A stretch of DNA of 64,000 nt from Brevundimonas sp. (GCA_003248965.1 QFQU01000006.1:1-64000), one strand, 5' to 3'. Positions 19,607 through 29,381 are shown, counted from the stretch's first letter. Numbers and translations: made by a program. Notes: generated by a model from the letters alone, not told the origin.

Positions 19607-20107
19607 GTGTCGGATCGAACTGGTGGTGTGGGGGACAAGGAGGCCGATCACGGCCTCCACGATCTCTATCGCACCTATTCCGGTTGGCTGACCTCGCGGC
19701 TCCGGCGACGCTTCGGCGACGAGACCGAGGACCTGGCCCAAGAAGCCTGGATCCGGGCCGCGCCTTATAGCCGCAAGGGTCTGATCGAACACCCCAAGGC
19801 GCTCCTTCTCAAGATCGTCGACAACCTCGTCATCGACAGGGCGAGGCGGCGGGGGCCGGCCCCGCTGTCCGCCAGCGATCGGCTTGATCCCGATTCCCTC
19901 GTGGATCCCGCGTCGCAGATCGACATGCTCCTTCTCAAGCAGATCGTGATGACCATGCCGCCGCGACTTCAGGAGGTGTTCGTCTTGAGCCGTTTCGCCC
20001 ATTTGGAGTATCAAGAGATAAGCGAGCGACTGAACATCCCGGTGACCACGGTCCAGTGGCGCATGATCAAGGCGCTCGAATACTGCGCAGCCCAGTTGCG
20101 GCTGTAG
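19607..20107 (+). CDS. FecI-like ECF sigma factor of lasso locus
   Basis: This is a 166-residue extracytoplasmic-function sigma factor. Region 2 is seen in DLYRTYSGWLTSRLRRRFGDETEDLAQEAWIR, and region 4 in MPPRLQEVFVLSRFAHLEYQEISERLNIPVTTVQWRMIKALEY. The GTG start at 19607 has TGGAGG seven bases upstream; an earlier in-frame start would add about 43 residues with no family resemblance. It is followed three bases later by the FecR gene and then the TonB receptor and isopeptidase, the classical surface-signalling order. It probably directs transcription of this locus when the receptor is occupied. Confidence 0.9.
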   Translation: MSDRTGGVGDKEADHGLHDLYRTYSGWLTSRLRRRFGDETEDLAQEAWIRAAPYSRKGLIEHPKALLLKIVDNLVIDRARRRGPAPLSASDRLDPDSLVDPASQIDMLLLKQIVMTMPPRLQEVFVLSRFAHLEYQEISERLNIPVTTVQWRMIKALEYCAAQLRL

Positions 20108-20110
20108 CCG

Positions 20111-21106
20111 ATGGGGAACGCCATGAGCGACCCGCAGAGCGCGGCAAGCGTTGCGGACCGTGAAGCGACCGAGTGGCATGTCCGTCTCGGGGAACGGCCC
20201 GTGTCCGCCGACACGCTCCATGCGTTCAAGACGTGGCGCCAAACCGCTGGCAACGCCGAGGCCTATCAAAAGGTCGAGCGTCTGTGGCGGAGTACGGGAT
20301 CCCTTTCATCGGATGGCGACATCCAGAACCTGACCCAGGCCACGCTGCGCACGTCGAGGGCACGAACGAAGCGCGTCTGGTCCAGACGGCTCTTGCCCGC
20401 TGCAGTCGTGCTCGTCCCCGTGGCAGCCGTGGCGCTTGCGCTGCTCTTTTGGCTGCCTACGCGAGGCCTCTACGAGACGGAGATCGGCGGCCAACGGGTC
20501 GTCGCGCTCGACGACGGGACACAGGTCAGGCTGGATACGGATACGCGGATCAGGGTGCGGTTCGCCTCGGGCGAACGGCGGATCGTGCTCGAACAGGGCC
20601 AGGCGCTGTTCACCGTCGCCCACGACGCGACCCGCCCCTTCAGGGTCGAGGCCGGCGGCACGGAGGTCACGGCCTTGGGGACGGTCTTCGATGTCAGGCG
20701 CGAGTCCGACGGCGCGCGCGTGACCCTCGTCGAGGGATCGGTCGCGGTCACCGATGTGCAGGCCGAGACCCGCAACTGGCGCCTCACCCCGGGTCAACAG
20801 GTCCAGACGTCGCGTCGCGATCCTTCGCCAGTGGCAGTCGATGCGACCGTCGAGACCAGCTGGTCGCAGGGTCACCTTGTCTTCCGAGGCACGCCGCTTC
20901 GCGAGGCCGTCGCCGAGGTCAATCGCTACCTTCCGGACAAGATCGTACTGGCGGCCGGACCTGCTTCGGAGGTTGCGGTCAACGGCTCCTTCGCCACGGG
21001 CGACCGGGACGCCTTCGTCGCGGCCGTCTCGGATCTCTTCGATCTGAGCGCCCAGCCGCTGGCCGACGGCGGGGTCCGCCTCACCGCGCGATCCGTCGGC
21101 GGATAA
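20111..21106 (+). CDS. FecR-like anti-sigma regulator
   Basis: FecR proteins sit in the inner membrane, hold the sigma factor in the cytoplasm and receive the signal from the receptor's periplasmic domain. The 331 residues show the N-terminal DUF4880 region (ADREATEWHVRLGERPVSADTLHAFKTWRQ), one membrane helix near 93-115, the FecR domain (VALDDGTQVRLDTDTRIRVRF...FTVAHDATRPFRVEAGGTEVTALGTVFDVR) and a C-terminal secretin/STN-like segment. It lies three bases after the sigma gene. A second ATG four codons in is equally possible. Confidence 0.93.
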   Translation: MGNAMSDPQSAASVADREATEWHVRLGERPVSADTLHAFKTWRQTAGNAEAYQKVERLWRSTGSLSSDGDIQNLTQATLRTSRARTKRVWSRRLLPAAVVLVPVAAVALALLFWLPTRGLYETEIGGQRVVALDDGTQVRLDTDTRIRVRFASGERRIVLEQGQALFTVAHDATRPFRVEAGGTEVTALGTVFDVRRESDGARVTLVEGSVAVTDVQAETRNWRLTPGQQVQTSRRDPSPVAVDATVETSWSQGHLVFRGTPLREAVAEVNRYLPDKIVLAAGPASEVAVNGSFATGDRDAFVAAVSDLFDLSAQPLADGGVRLTARSVGG

Positions 21107-21188
21107 AAATTTCGGGTCCCAACTCAGATGACGTGATGTCGCTGCGTCTCCTGTTCGACGCGCCCTTGCGTCGGAGGGGACCTTGCTC

Positions 21189-24140
21189 ATGACCATCTGC
21201 ACCCGAAGCCTGCTTGCCGGCGTCGCACTCGTGCCCATCGTCGCCGTGGCGTTCGCCACCGACGTCCAGGCGCAAACGGCCCGTGAGTTCAACATTTCCG
21301 GGGGTTCGCTGGACGCGGCGCTGATCGCCTACGCCCGGCAGGCCAATGTGCAGATGCTCTACACCGCCGACCTCGTGGCCGGCCTGCGGACGCCGGGACT
21401 GAGCGGCAGGCACGAGCCGGACACGGCGCTGGATCGCCTGCTCGCCGGTAGCGGCGTCGTCTGGTCTCGGAGTCGGCCGGGCGTGATCGTCCTTCGTCGG
21501 GCTTCGGCGCAGCAGGCGGCGACCGACGACGCCACCGTCATCGATGAGGTCATCGTCACCGGGACGCTTCTGAGAGGGCCGGGTGAATCGCCGTCCCCCG
21601 TGACCGTGATTTCGCGCGCGGACCTCGACCGACGCGGTGACGCCACGGTCGCCGACGCCCTCGTCCGATTGCCTCAGTCCTATTCGGGGAATGCGACCCC
21701 CAACAGTTTGCTGCTGGGTGCGGACTCGCTCGGGAGCAACACCTCGACGGCGACGGGCGTAAACCTGCGGGGACTCGGAGCCGACGCGACCCTCGTTCTG
21801 GTCAACGGGCGACGGCTCGCGGGCACCGGGATGAAGGGGGAGTTCGCCGACGTCTCGGCGATCCCGGGCGGGGCGGTCGAGCGTGTCGATGTGCTGCTCG
21901 ACGGAGCCTCCGCCCTCTATGGATCGGACGCGGTGGCCGGCGTGGTCAACGTCATCCTGCGACGGAGCTATGAGGGCCAGGAAACCCGGCTGCGCGCGTC
22001 TGCCGCGGAGGGCGGGGGCGAAGACCTGCTGGCGTCCCATCTCTTCGGGACGCGGTGGGACACCGGCTCGGCGCTCCTATCCTACGAGTATCAGCATCAG
22101 TCGGCGCTGAACTCGGCGGACCGCGACTACACCGCCACCGGCGATCTGACGCCCTGGGCCGGCACGGATCGCCGCAGCTTCTACGGCCCGCCCGGCAGCA
22201 TCGTCGTGTTTGACGCATCGCGCGGCGCGTACCGCAGCACCTATGCGATCCGGCCGGGGCCCGACGGCACGGCGCGAACGCCGTCGGATTTCGAGGCGGG
22301 CGGCGCCAACCTCGGCAACCGCCGGGCCGACGTCGACATCCTCCCGCTCCAGGAGCGCCACAGCGCTTATGCGAGCGTCCGCCAAGACCTCGGTTCGCAC
22401 ATCGAAGTGTCCGCCGACGCCCGCTTCAGCCGGCGGACGTTCGAATACGCCAACCTCGCGCCCGTGAGCATTCTCACCATCGGACGCAACAACCCCTTCT
22501 TCGTATCGCCGACCGGTTCGGCCTCCCACCTGATCGCCTACAATTTCATCGGCGACCTCGGTCCGACCGAGAGCTACGGCATGTCGCGCAGCCTCGGCGG
22601 GACCGCCGGGATCGAGATCGCGCTGCCGAGGGACTGGACGCTGGAAGCCTACGGCGCCTTCGCCGAGGAGCTCAGCGAAGGCGGCACGAACAACCAGCTT
22701 AACAGCACCTTCCTCGCCGAAGCGCTGGGCAACGCCGTCGACAATCCGGCGACCTCCTACAACGCAGCCCGGGACGGATACTTCAATCCCTTCGGGTCGG
22801 GCGGGGCCAACGGCGACGCGGTTCTGGATTTTATCTCGCAGGGCTACACCTGGTCCCGCTACCGCAGCCGTATCAGCTCCGCCAATCTGATGCTGGACGG
22901 CTCACCCCTGAGACTGCCGGGCGGGGACCTCCGGATTGCGATCGGCGCGTCGTTCCGGCGCGAGGAGTTCAACCGTCGCAGCCAGAACTTCGCTTCGGGC
23001 GTGGCTCCGGTCATCACCATCGGCGACCCCCAGGTCCGCGACATCGGCGCCGTCTTCATGGAGGTGCGGGCGCCGCTGGTGGGCGAGGCCAATGCAATGC
23101 CCGGGATCAAGCGTCTGGAGCTTACCCTGGCGGGGCGCGCCGAGGACTATGACGACGTCGGCACGACCTCCAATCCCAAGATCGGCCTGATCTGGCAGCC
23201 CTCGGACCCGTTCACGGTTCGCGCCAGCTGGGGGACGTCCTTTCGCGCCCCCGCCCTCACCGAAGTCTTCGATCGGGTCCAGCTCGGTCCCCTGACCGTG
23301 TCCGACTCCGGGGTCAGCCGCGTGGCGATCCTGCAGTCCGGCGGGAATACCGACCTCGAACCGGAAACGGCCGATAGCCTCACCCTCGGGGTCGAATGGG
23401 CGCCCCGGCCCGGCATGCGGTTCAGCGCGGGCTATTTTGACATCCGTTTCGAGAACAAGATCGGTCGACCGGCGCTGGAGAACATCACCAGCATCCTCGT
23501 CGATCCGAGCCTGTCGCCGTTCGTCACCCGTCTCACGCCCGGGAATGCGGCCGATCTGGCTCGCGTCCAGGCTTTCCTCGCCGACCCGCGCTTCGTCTCG
23601 CCAACCCTTTATCCGGCGTCGTCCTACTCGGTGATCCTCGACGGCCGATGGGCCAACACCGGCGAACTGAACGTCGAGGGGATCGATCTGGCGGGCAGCT
23701 ACGACTTCGACGTAGGAGACAACGCTTTCGGTCTCTCCCTCTCGGCATCCTACCTGCTGGACTACAGCCGTCGGGTGACCCCGGTGGCCGTTCGCGAGGA
23801 CGTTCTCGGGTTGGTGGGCTTCCCCGTCGATCTCCGCGCCCAGGCCGCCGCAACCTGGACGCGCGGGGACTGGTCGACGCGGATCGGCGTCAACCATGCC
23901 GCCGACTACCGCGACGCGGCGGGGCGGACCATCGACGCCTTCACGACCGCCGATCTTCAGCTGCGCTGGGCGGGGGTCGGAACCGGATTGGCCGAGGGCG
24001 TCGAGGTGGCCCTGACGATCCAGAACGTCTTCGACGCGGACCCGCCCTTCTATGACTCCCCGCAAGGCTTCGGCTTCGATCCGGGGCAGGCGGGTCCGCT
24101 TGGCCGGGTCGCGGCGTTCCAGCTGATCAAGCGCTGGTAG
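21189..24140 (+). CDS. TonB-dependent receptor with signalling STN domain
   Basis: This is a 983-residue outer membrane receptor. After a Sec signal peptide (ending VQAQ) comes the STN domain (REFNISGGSLDAALIAYARQANVQMLYT) that contacts FecR, then a TonB box-like IDEVIVTGT, the plug domain with GLGADATLVLVNGRRL and YGSDAVAGVVNVIL, and a C-terminal 22-strand-type barrel ending in QLIKRW. The ATG at 21189 was preferred to TTG at 21183 because GGAGGGG (21173-21179) is then nine bases away. It should import a ligand using TonB energy; the neighbours point to a lasso peptide, alone or as a metal complex. Substrate is inferred. Confidence 0.93.
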   Translation: MTICTRSLLAGVALVPIVAVAFATDVQAQTAREFNISGGSLDAALIAYARQANVQMLYTADLVAGLRTPGLSGRHEPDTALDRLLAGSGVVWSRSRPGVIVLRRASAQQAATDDATVIDEVIVTGTLLRGPGESPSPVTVISRADLDRRGDATVADALVRLPQSYSGNATPNSLLLGADSLGSNTSTATGVNLRGLGADATLVLVNGRRLAGTGMKGEFADVSAIPGGAVERVDVLLDGASALYGSDAVAGVVNVILRRSYEGQETRLRASAAEGGGEDLLASHLFGTRWDTGSALLSYEYQHQSALNSADRDYTATGDLTPWAGTDRRSFYGPPGSIVVFDASRGAYRSTYAIRPGPDGTARTPSDFEAGGANLGNRRADVDILPLQERHSAYASVRQDLGSHIEVSADARFSRRTFEYANLAPVSILTIGRNNPFFVSPTGSASHLIAYNFIGDLGPTESYGMSRSLGGTAGIEIALPRDWTLEAYGAFAEELSEGGTNNQLNSTFLAEALGNAVDNPATSYNAARDGYFNPFGSGGANGDAVLDFISQGYTWSRYRSRISSANLMLDGSPLRLPGGDLRIAIGASFRREEFNRRSQNFASGVAPVITIGDPQVRDIGAVFMEVRAPLVGEANAMPGIKRLELTLAGRAEDYDDVGTTSNPKIGLIWQPSDPFTVRASWGTSFRAPALTEVFDRVQLGPLTVSDSGVSRVAILQSGGNTDLEPETADSLTLGVEWAPRPGMRFSAGYFDIRFENKIGRPALENITSILVDPSLSPFVTRLTPGNAADLARVQAFLADPRFVSPTLYPASSYSVILDGRWANTGELNVEGIDLAGSYDFDVGDNAFGLSLSASYLLDYSRRVTPVAVREDVLGLVGFPVDLRAQAAATWTRGDWSTRIGVNHAADYRDAAGRTIDAFTTADLQLRWAGVGTGLAEGVEVALTIQNVFDADPPFYDSPQGFGFDPGQAGPLGRVAAFQLIKRW

Positions 24141-24146
24141 GCCGTC

Positions 24147-26750
24147 ATGCCCCGAGCTGCTTCGAGCGTACGCCAGACGGCGTCCGCAGGACGCCGCGCG
24201 CGTTCGCGCGCATTTGTCGCCGCCTCGGCCTTCATCCTACTGTCGGGCGCGGGATGGGGTGCTGCCGCGCAGATCCCACAGAACGCTCCGGCGGGAGTTG
24301 AGGTCGCCACCGGATCTCCCTCGCCCGCAACACCGGGTCGTCCCTATCGCACGGATGACATGCTCGCGGCGGAGTCCTTCGGCAACGCCACCATCGATCC
24401 GACGGGGCGGTGGGCGGTGTTTGAACAACGCGCGCCCTACGACCAGGCGACGTCGTTCGAGTTCGGTCTCCGCAACCCATGGACCGTGAGCCGTCTGAAA
24501 GTGGTGGATCTGGCCTCGGGCCGGCCTGCTGAGAGCCTCCTTCGGCCGGAGGAGAGAGACGGCCACGTCCTGGGGCCCTGGTCGCCGTCCGGGCGCAGAC
24601 TCCTGATCTTCCGTCTCAGAGATCACCGGTGGCAGGCCGGGGTCGTGGAAATGTCGGATCGGACGGTCCACTGGTTTTCCCTGTCGCCGGAGCTCTCTGT
24701 CTTCGGGGAGGCGGCGCAATGGCGTTCGGACGACGAGCTCCTGCTGCTGGTGAGACCCGATGGATCGTTGCCGCAATGGTTGGCCAGCGGTGCGCGAGGC
24801 AGGCGAGCGCTCGAGGCGCGCTGGCGTGCGACGGACGCCGGTGGACCGGCGCAGCGGACCTCCCTCGGCAGCGGCGCCTTCGCCGGCGACATGCCCCAGC
24901 CTCCGCAGAACCAGGCGGTCAGACTCGACGTTCGTTCAGGCATCGCCACCCCGCTCGCCGCAGGCTGGTTCTACGACCTCGAACTCTCCCCGGACGGAGA
25001 TCGCCTGGCGCTGGTCGAGACCGCCACGGCGGCGACCTTCGACCCGACAACAGCGTTCGAGCCGCAGGCCATTGATCGGGAGCGAAGGCTTCGCATTGCC
25101 GACCTGCGGACGGGCGCCGTGACCTCGCCGCTGGGCGACGCCGATATCGCCCCGAGCCTGCTGGCCTGGTCGCCGGCCTCGGATCGTCTGCTGGTGTGGG
25201 CGCGCGGCGCCGAAGGATGGGAGGCCGGCGACCTTCTCGGCGTCGACCCGGACGGTGACGCCGTGCAGCGCTACGATCTCGGCGGTCTCAGGCCCTACAC
25301 CGGCGGCGGGGTGGCCACATTCAACAGCGTCTATGCGGACTGGCTGGGAGACTGGCCTGTCCTCTTCGCCCACACCGCGACGGGCGAGCGCAACGACTGG
25401 CACCGGCTCGGACGCCAGGGCGCCGTCAACCTGACGGCGGCGCTCAGTCCGCCGTCCGTCGACATCGGGGCCATCGACGGGGAGCGGCTATTGCTGGTCG
25501 CCGGAGGCCGCCCTTGGGCCGTGACCGTCTCTGGCGAAGCCGCGCCGATGGTCGCTCCGACCGGCGTCGTGACCGGCTTCGACGGCGCAGGCTATCTGGA
25601 GTCGCAGCGACGCCAGCGGAACTCTCCACCCCGGCGGGGCTGGATGGCGGTGCGCCTGTCCGATGGTGCGATCGCCCGCCCGGACCTCGATCCTGACGTG
25701 ATGGCGACGGGCGACGCCTTCGTCTCCGGCGTCTACGCCGGCGCCGACGGCGTCATCGTCCGCACCGTGGAAAACGGGGTCCAGACCTTGCGCCTTCAGC
25801 AGCCGGGTCGCCCCGACCGGACACTGTCGATGATCAACGCATGGATGGGAGAGATCGACTTCCCCGAGCCCGAACGGGTCCGCCATCGGGGGGCGGACGG
25901 CGTAGAGCGGTTCAGTTGGCTCTATCGCCCCCGGCAGTGGCGGGGGGAGAAGACGCCTCTGGTCGTTCTCTCCTACCCAGGCGGCCCTGCGGCCGCGCCG
26001 TCGGAACCCGCCGCGCTCAACGCCTGGGCCAACCCCCAGCTTGTCGTCTCCGGCGGATATGCAGTGCTGATCCCGATCGTGCCTCTCGACCGGGAGAAGG
26101 AGCCCGCGGAGGACTACGCTGAGGATGTCCTGGCGGTGGTCGACGCCGCCCTCGCGCAGTACCCGGATCTGGATCCGGACCGCGTCGCGCACTGGGGACA
26201 CAGTTTCGGCGGCTATGCTGGGTTGGTCGCCGCCACGCAGACGGACCGGTTCAAGGCCATCATCTCCGTTGCGGGCCTGTCAGATCTTGCGACCGCCTGG
26301 GGCGAGTTTTCTCCCGCCAACCGGGACAATCCGGAGTTCGGACTCTCCTTGCGCCAGCGCATCGGATGGGCCGAGGAAAGCCAGGGGCGAATGCGCGCGC
26401 CGCCCTGGACCGCGCCTGACCTCTATGTCCGGAACAGTCCCCTGTTCGGCGCGGACCGGATCTCGGCACCGGTTCTTCTCGTCCACGGTGACCGCGATCT
26501 TCTGCCGAGCACCCAGTCCGAGATCATGTTCTCGGCGCTCTGGCGACAGAACAAGGATGCACGGCTTCTCACCTACTGGGGCGAGGGCCATCACCTCTGG
26601 AGCCCGGACAATATCCGGGATCTTTACACGGAGATCGTGGCCTTCCTCGACCGCACCCTCAGCTCGGGCGAGGTCCCGCCGGTACTCAGACCCCAGCCCC
26701 GATCGCCTCCCAGCGCCGGACCCAGCTCTCCATCACTGCCGCCATCGTGA
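24147..26750 (+). CDS. Lasso peptide isopeptidase, AtxE2-like S9 hydrolase
   Basis: This 867-residue protein is a prolyl-oligopeptidase-type serine hydrolase with an N-terminal signal sequence (about residues 15-38), a beta-propeller domain and a C-terminal alpha/beta hydrolase domain. The nucleophile is Ser686 in WGHSFGGYAG. The acid lies in LVHGDRDLLP near 781 and the base in EGHHLWSPDN near 814. Homologues next to lasso peptide clusters (AtxE1/AtxE2 of astexin loci) cut the isopeptide bond and linearise the reimported lasso. The context here, with TonB receptor, cyclase, B protein and precursors, makes that role likely. Its last 65 bases overlap the end of the convergent cyclase gene. Confidence 0.88.
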   Translation: MPRAASSVRQTASAGRRARSRAFVAASAFILLSGAGWGAAAQIPQNAPAGVEVATGSPSPATPGRPYRTDDMLAAESFGNATIDPTGRWAVFEQRAPYDQATSFEFGLRNPWTVSRLKVVDLASGRPAESLLRPEERDGHVLGPWSPSGRRLLIFRLRDHRWQAGVVEMSDRTVHWFSLSPELSVFGEAAQWRSDDELLLLVRPDGSLPQWLASGARGRRALEARWRATDAGGPAQRTSLGSGAFAGDMPQPPQNQAVRLDVRSGIATPLAAGWFYDLELSPDGDRLALVETATAATFDPTTAFEPQAIDRERRLRIADLRTGAVTSPLGDADIAPSLLAWSPASDRLLVWARGAEGWEAGDLLGVDPDGDAVQRYDLGGLRPYTGGGVATFNSVYADWLGDWPVLFAHTATGERNDWHRLGRQGAVNLTAALSPPSVDIGAIDGERLLLVAGGRPWAVTVSGEAAPMVAPTGVVTGFDGAGYLESQRRQRNSPPRRGWMAVRLSDGAIARPDLDPDVMATGDAFVSGVYAGADGVIVRTVENGVQTLRLQQPGRPDRTLSMINAWMGEIDFPEPERVRHRGADGVERFSWLYRPRQWRGEKTPLVVLSYPGGPAAAPSEPAALNAWANPQLVVSGGYAVLIPIVPLDREKEPAEDYAEDVLAVVDAALAQYPDLDPDRVAHWGHSFGGYAGLVAATQTDRFKAIISVAGLSDLATAWGEFSPANRDNPEFGLSLRQRIGWAEESQGRMRAPPWTAPDLYVRNSPLFGADRISAPVLLVHGDRDLLPSTQSEIMFSALWRQNKDARLLTYWGEGHHLWSPDNIRDLYTEIVAFLDRTLSSGEVPPVLRPQPRSPPSAGPSSPSLPPS

Positions 26751-28446
26751 AGTCCGGGACGCTGCCTTTCCAGAGCAGACGGTCAGGGTCGAGGAGGGCT
26801 TCCGTACGACCCCGGTCGATAAGTCCGCGCGCAGCGAGGCGACCCCCGAGCAGGTGGTCTCTCAGGAACGGAATGCTCGCGGCCGCCTGGCGCCCGAAGT
26901 AGGCGGTCATCTCACCCTTGGATCGCCTGTGCAGGATTTCGGGCGGCAGTCTGTCGGCGAAGGCCGCGCGCGCCAGCCTTCGATCGGCCCGACCGTCGTC
27001 GGTGAGGAGGGGAACGGACAGTCCGAGCGCCAGTTCGACAACGGGCTGAGCCAGAAGCGGATGGATCAGGTCGGCAGCCTCCGTTCGGCGGCACTGGCTC
27101 TGATAGGCCAGGCCCGCCGCCACGGATTCGATCTGGAGACGTTTGGCCGGCGGGACCGTTTCCAGCCCGCGTAGCCACGGATGCAGATCCCTTTCTGCAT
27201 CGTGCGAAACGCTCTCCGGATTGAAGATGGACAGTCTGCGTGCCGACCGGTCGAGCGGAGCGCGTCGCGGTGTGCTCAGGGCGGTGCGCAGAAGGGACCA
27301 GGTCGATCGGCGTGTCCACCGCGCCAGTTGCGGTAGTGCGGGGCTGAACACAGCGCCGAGACCCCGCTCGCGAAGGACGTCGGTGAAGATGTCCGGAACC
27401 CCCATCTGGAAGAAGACCCCGTCGCCACCCTTCCCGGTCAGGAGGGCGTCGACGCCGGCCTCCCGGCAGGCTTCCGCGACGGCCGTGTCGAACGAGTAAT
27501 CTCTTCCATTCACTCCGGGTCTGGGACCTCGAGCGGTGACCTCGAACCCTTCCGTCGTCATCGGCCTGATCGCGCGTTGAACGCAGTGCGGTTCGAAGCC
27601 GAGGCGATCTCCGAGGGTTCGAACGAACCGACGCTCGTCGCCTTCGGCGAACGGGCCGAACATGTTGAACCAGAGGTGCGGGGTCGCTCCCCCAGCCTGA
27701 AAGCCGCCGGCGACAATCGCAGAATCGAGCCCGCCGGACACTTCGACGCCCGGCCGTTCGATGACCTTGGCGAAGGCGGCGAGGCAGCCGTCGATCCGGC
27801 CTCTCAGCCAGGCTGCGGCTTCGCGGGGATCGGAGGTGACCGAGGCGGTGAAGTCTACCGGACGCCACAGCGGAGTCGTTCGCCGGGCGTTGAGATCGGT
27901 CAGGTCGCCGGCCTCGGCGACCCTGATCCCGATCAACGGACTGGCCGCGGTCGCATTGATGGGGTCGCGCAGCAGACCGCCCACCACGTCCCAGTCGATC
28001 TGGACCGGCGGCGCGGCGCTTTCCAGCAGCCAGTCGGAGAGTTCGGAGGTGACGACCTGGACACCTTCGTACCGCCAGGCCGCGCATTCATGGGCGCCGG
28101 AAGGGTCCCGCAGGATCTGGCGGACCTGGCCTCGCGGCGTCCTGAACATCCCGATGTACCGCCCCCAGTACCGCCGGATCAGGGCGCGTGCGCGGTCGGC
28201 GTCGTCGCCGTGCGTCGGGATAGGGGTTCGATCCCCGTCGAGGGCATCGAACAGGTCGCCGAGGACGAGCAGATGCTCGCCGGCGGGATGGTGGACCGCC
28301 AGGGGCCTCGGCCCCTTCGTGCCGAGCCACGCCTGCTCCATGACCTGGACCGGGACAAACCCTCGGGCCTGGGCTTCAGCCACAAGGCCTTCGGCGAGAG
28401 CAAGGTTGCTGGTGTCGGACCAGGCGAGATGCAGAAAATGCCCCAC
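26686..28446 (-). CDS. Lasso peptide cyclase, asparagine synthetase-like C protein
   Basis: This 586-residue ATP-dependent lactam synthetase adenylates the side-chain carboxylate at the ring-closing position of the core and joins it to the new N-terminal amine. The N-terminal half is a degenerate glutaminase-like domain. The synthetase domain has the PP-loop SGGLDSAIV near residue 237 and a second ATP-site segment, LLTGKGGDGVF. It starts with GTG one base after the B gene stop, so the enzymes are made together. Family asparagine synthetases proper would carry an N-terminal catalytic cysteine at position 2; this protein does not. Confidence 0.93.
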   Translation of the reverse strand: MGHFLHLAWSDTSNLALAEGLVAEAQARGFVPVQVMEQAWLGTKGPRPLAVHHPAGEHLLVLGDLFDALDGDRTPIPTHGDDADRARALIRRYWGRYIGMFRTPRGQVRQILRDPSGAHECAAWRYEGVQVVTSELSDWLLESAAPPVQIDWDVVGGLLRDPINATAASPLIGIRVAEAGDLTDLNARRTTPLWRPVDFTASVTSDPREAAAWLRGRIDGCLAAFAKVIERPGVEVSGGLDSAIVAGGFQAGGATPHLWFNMFGPFAEGDERRFVRTLGDRLGFEPHCVQRAIRPMTTEGFEVTARGPRPGVNGRDYSFDTAVAEACREAGVDALLTGKGGDGVFFQMGVPDIFTDVLRERGLGAVFSPALPQLARWTRRSTWSLLRTALSTPRRAPLDRSARRLSIFNPESVSHDAERDLHPWLRGLETVPPAKRLQIESVAAGLAYQSQCRRTEAADLIHPLLAQPVVELALGLSVPLLTDDGRADRRLARAAFADRLPPEILHRRSKGEMTAYFGRQAAASIPFLRDHLLGGRLAARGLIDRGRTEALLDPDRLLWKGSVPDFTMAAVMESWVRRWEAIGAGV

Positions 28447-28447
28447 C

Positions 28448-29134
28448 TCAGACGACCATGATCGGGGTGTAGACGGCGACCCGGTCCGGCTCGTCGTCGA
28501 GCACCGCGTCGCCGACCTGCAGCCAGCAGTGGGCGGAAAATGGCCAGGTGCGAACCCCGAACACCCATCGCACGTCTCCGCCTGCGTCCCGGATCAAGGT
28601 CCTCAGCAGGTGCGCCCGGTAGAGGCAGGCGCCCTGTCCCGGCGCCCAAGGCAGGAGGCGCACGAAGGCCGCCGTCAGACGGGCGACCTCCTCTTCGGAC
28701 AGGCTCGAGGAGGGGGAGCGCCGGCGGTGCGTGGCGAGCAGACTCGCGAGGGATCGGGATTCGAAATTCCGTCCCTCGCGCCACCAGGACCACCAGAACC
28801 GCGTGGTCGCAACCACATCGATCGCAGGCGACGGCGGCAGGGGAAGGGCTCGGGTCGGCGCCGGCGGCGCGACGGCCCGGGTCTCACCCGAGGGGCCGAG
28901 AAACCCGCCGTCCCGAAGTTGCTCCAGCACGGGTTCGGGGGCGACGATAAGGTCGCCACGGACTTGTATCACCGTTCCGGCGCCGGGCAGGCAGCTGTAA
29001 GCGTCCGTCCGTTCATCGAGCACAATGACGTCTTCATCGACGACAGCAAAATGCAGATGCTCCCAAAGGTGGGCGAGAGCGCTCCCCGGCTCGGCGACGA
29101 AGGGCGTGGGGGAATCGAAGGTCTGGTTCTCCAT
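28448..29134 (-). CDS. Lasso peptide B protein, RRE plus transglutaminase-like protease
   Basis: This is a 228-residue fused B protein. Residues about 22-80 resemble a PqqD-like RiPP recognition element (LHFAVVDEDVIVLDERTDAYSCL) that grips the precursor leader. The C-terminal half is a transglutaminase-like cysteine protease with Cys170 (QGACLYRAHLLR), His202 (FSAHCWLQVGD) and Asp213/214, which removes the leader. The frame is open for about 118 further codons upstream, but that stretch contains a precursor gene in another frame and the hairpin, so ATG at 29134 was chosen; its ribosome binding site is weak, which would keep enzyme levels below precursor levels. Confidence 0.9.
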   Translation of the reverse strand: MENQTFDSPTPFVAEPGSALAHLWEHLHFAVVDEDVIVLDERTDAYSCLPGAGTVIQVRGDLIVAPEPVLEQLRDGGFLGPSGETRAVAPPAPTRALPLPPSPAIDVVATTRFWWSWWREGRNFESRSLASLLATHRRRSPSSSLSEEEVARLTAAFVRLLPWAPGQGACLYRAHLLRTLIRDAGGDVRWVFGVRTWPFSAHCWLQVGDAVLDDEPDRVAVYTPIMVV

Positions 29135-29154
29135 GAGGCACGCGCGCGGCGGCT

Positions 29155-29186
29155 GGGGACGAGCGCCGCAAAAGGCGTTCGTCCCC
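29155..29186 (-). terminator. Stem-loop between precursor A1 and B gene
   Basis: GGGGACGA (29155-29162) pairs perfectly with TCGTCCCC (29179-29186), and an inner CGCC/GGCG-type pair extends the hairpin. It begins eight bases after the A1 stop codon. No U-run follows, so it is more likely an attenuator or mRNA-end stabiliser than a full terminator. This would give more precursor than enzyme transcript. Confidence 0.6.
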
Positions 29187-29193
29187 GAGGCCG

Positions 29194-29313
29194 TCAGGCC
29201 CCGCCGTCGTACGGCATTTCCTCGTGTTCGAGGGGCGGGCCGATCACCGCGCCCCTCGTCAGAACAGTGACGGGACCGAGGTCGATCAGTCGGATCTGAG
29301 CGATGCCAGTCAT
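29194..29313 (-). CDS. Lasso peptide precursor A1, 39 residues
   Basis: This short gene encodes leader MTGIAQIRLIDLGPVTVLTR and core GAVIGPPLEHEEMPYDGGA. The leader has the conserved threonine at the penultimate position, directly before the cleavage site, and the core starts with glycine and has glutamate at position 9, as needed for a nine-residue macrolactam. GGAGG lies five bases before the ATG. It is followed by a hairpin and then the B gene. The core resembles caulosegnin-type peptides in its GAxxGxP opening. The mature threaded product, if uncut, would weigh about 1919.87 Da (monoisotopic, calculated from composition minus one water). The ring position is inferred. Confidence 0.88.
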   Translation of the reverse strand: MTGIAQIRLIDLGPVTVLTRGAVIGPPLEHEEMPYDGGA

Positions 29314-29381
29314 GAGAGCCTCCAGGTTGTGAGGCCGCAGGATTGCGGCAGCCTATGGAGCCGCTCCGAAGCCGGCGGTCG

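Noticed and set aside
19450..19638. Short minus-strand frame before the sigma factor, considered as a third lasso precursor
   Set aside because: No leader threonine plus Gly/Glu core pattern and no ribosome binding site.
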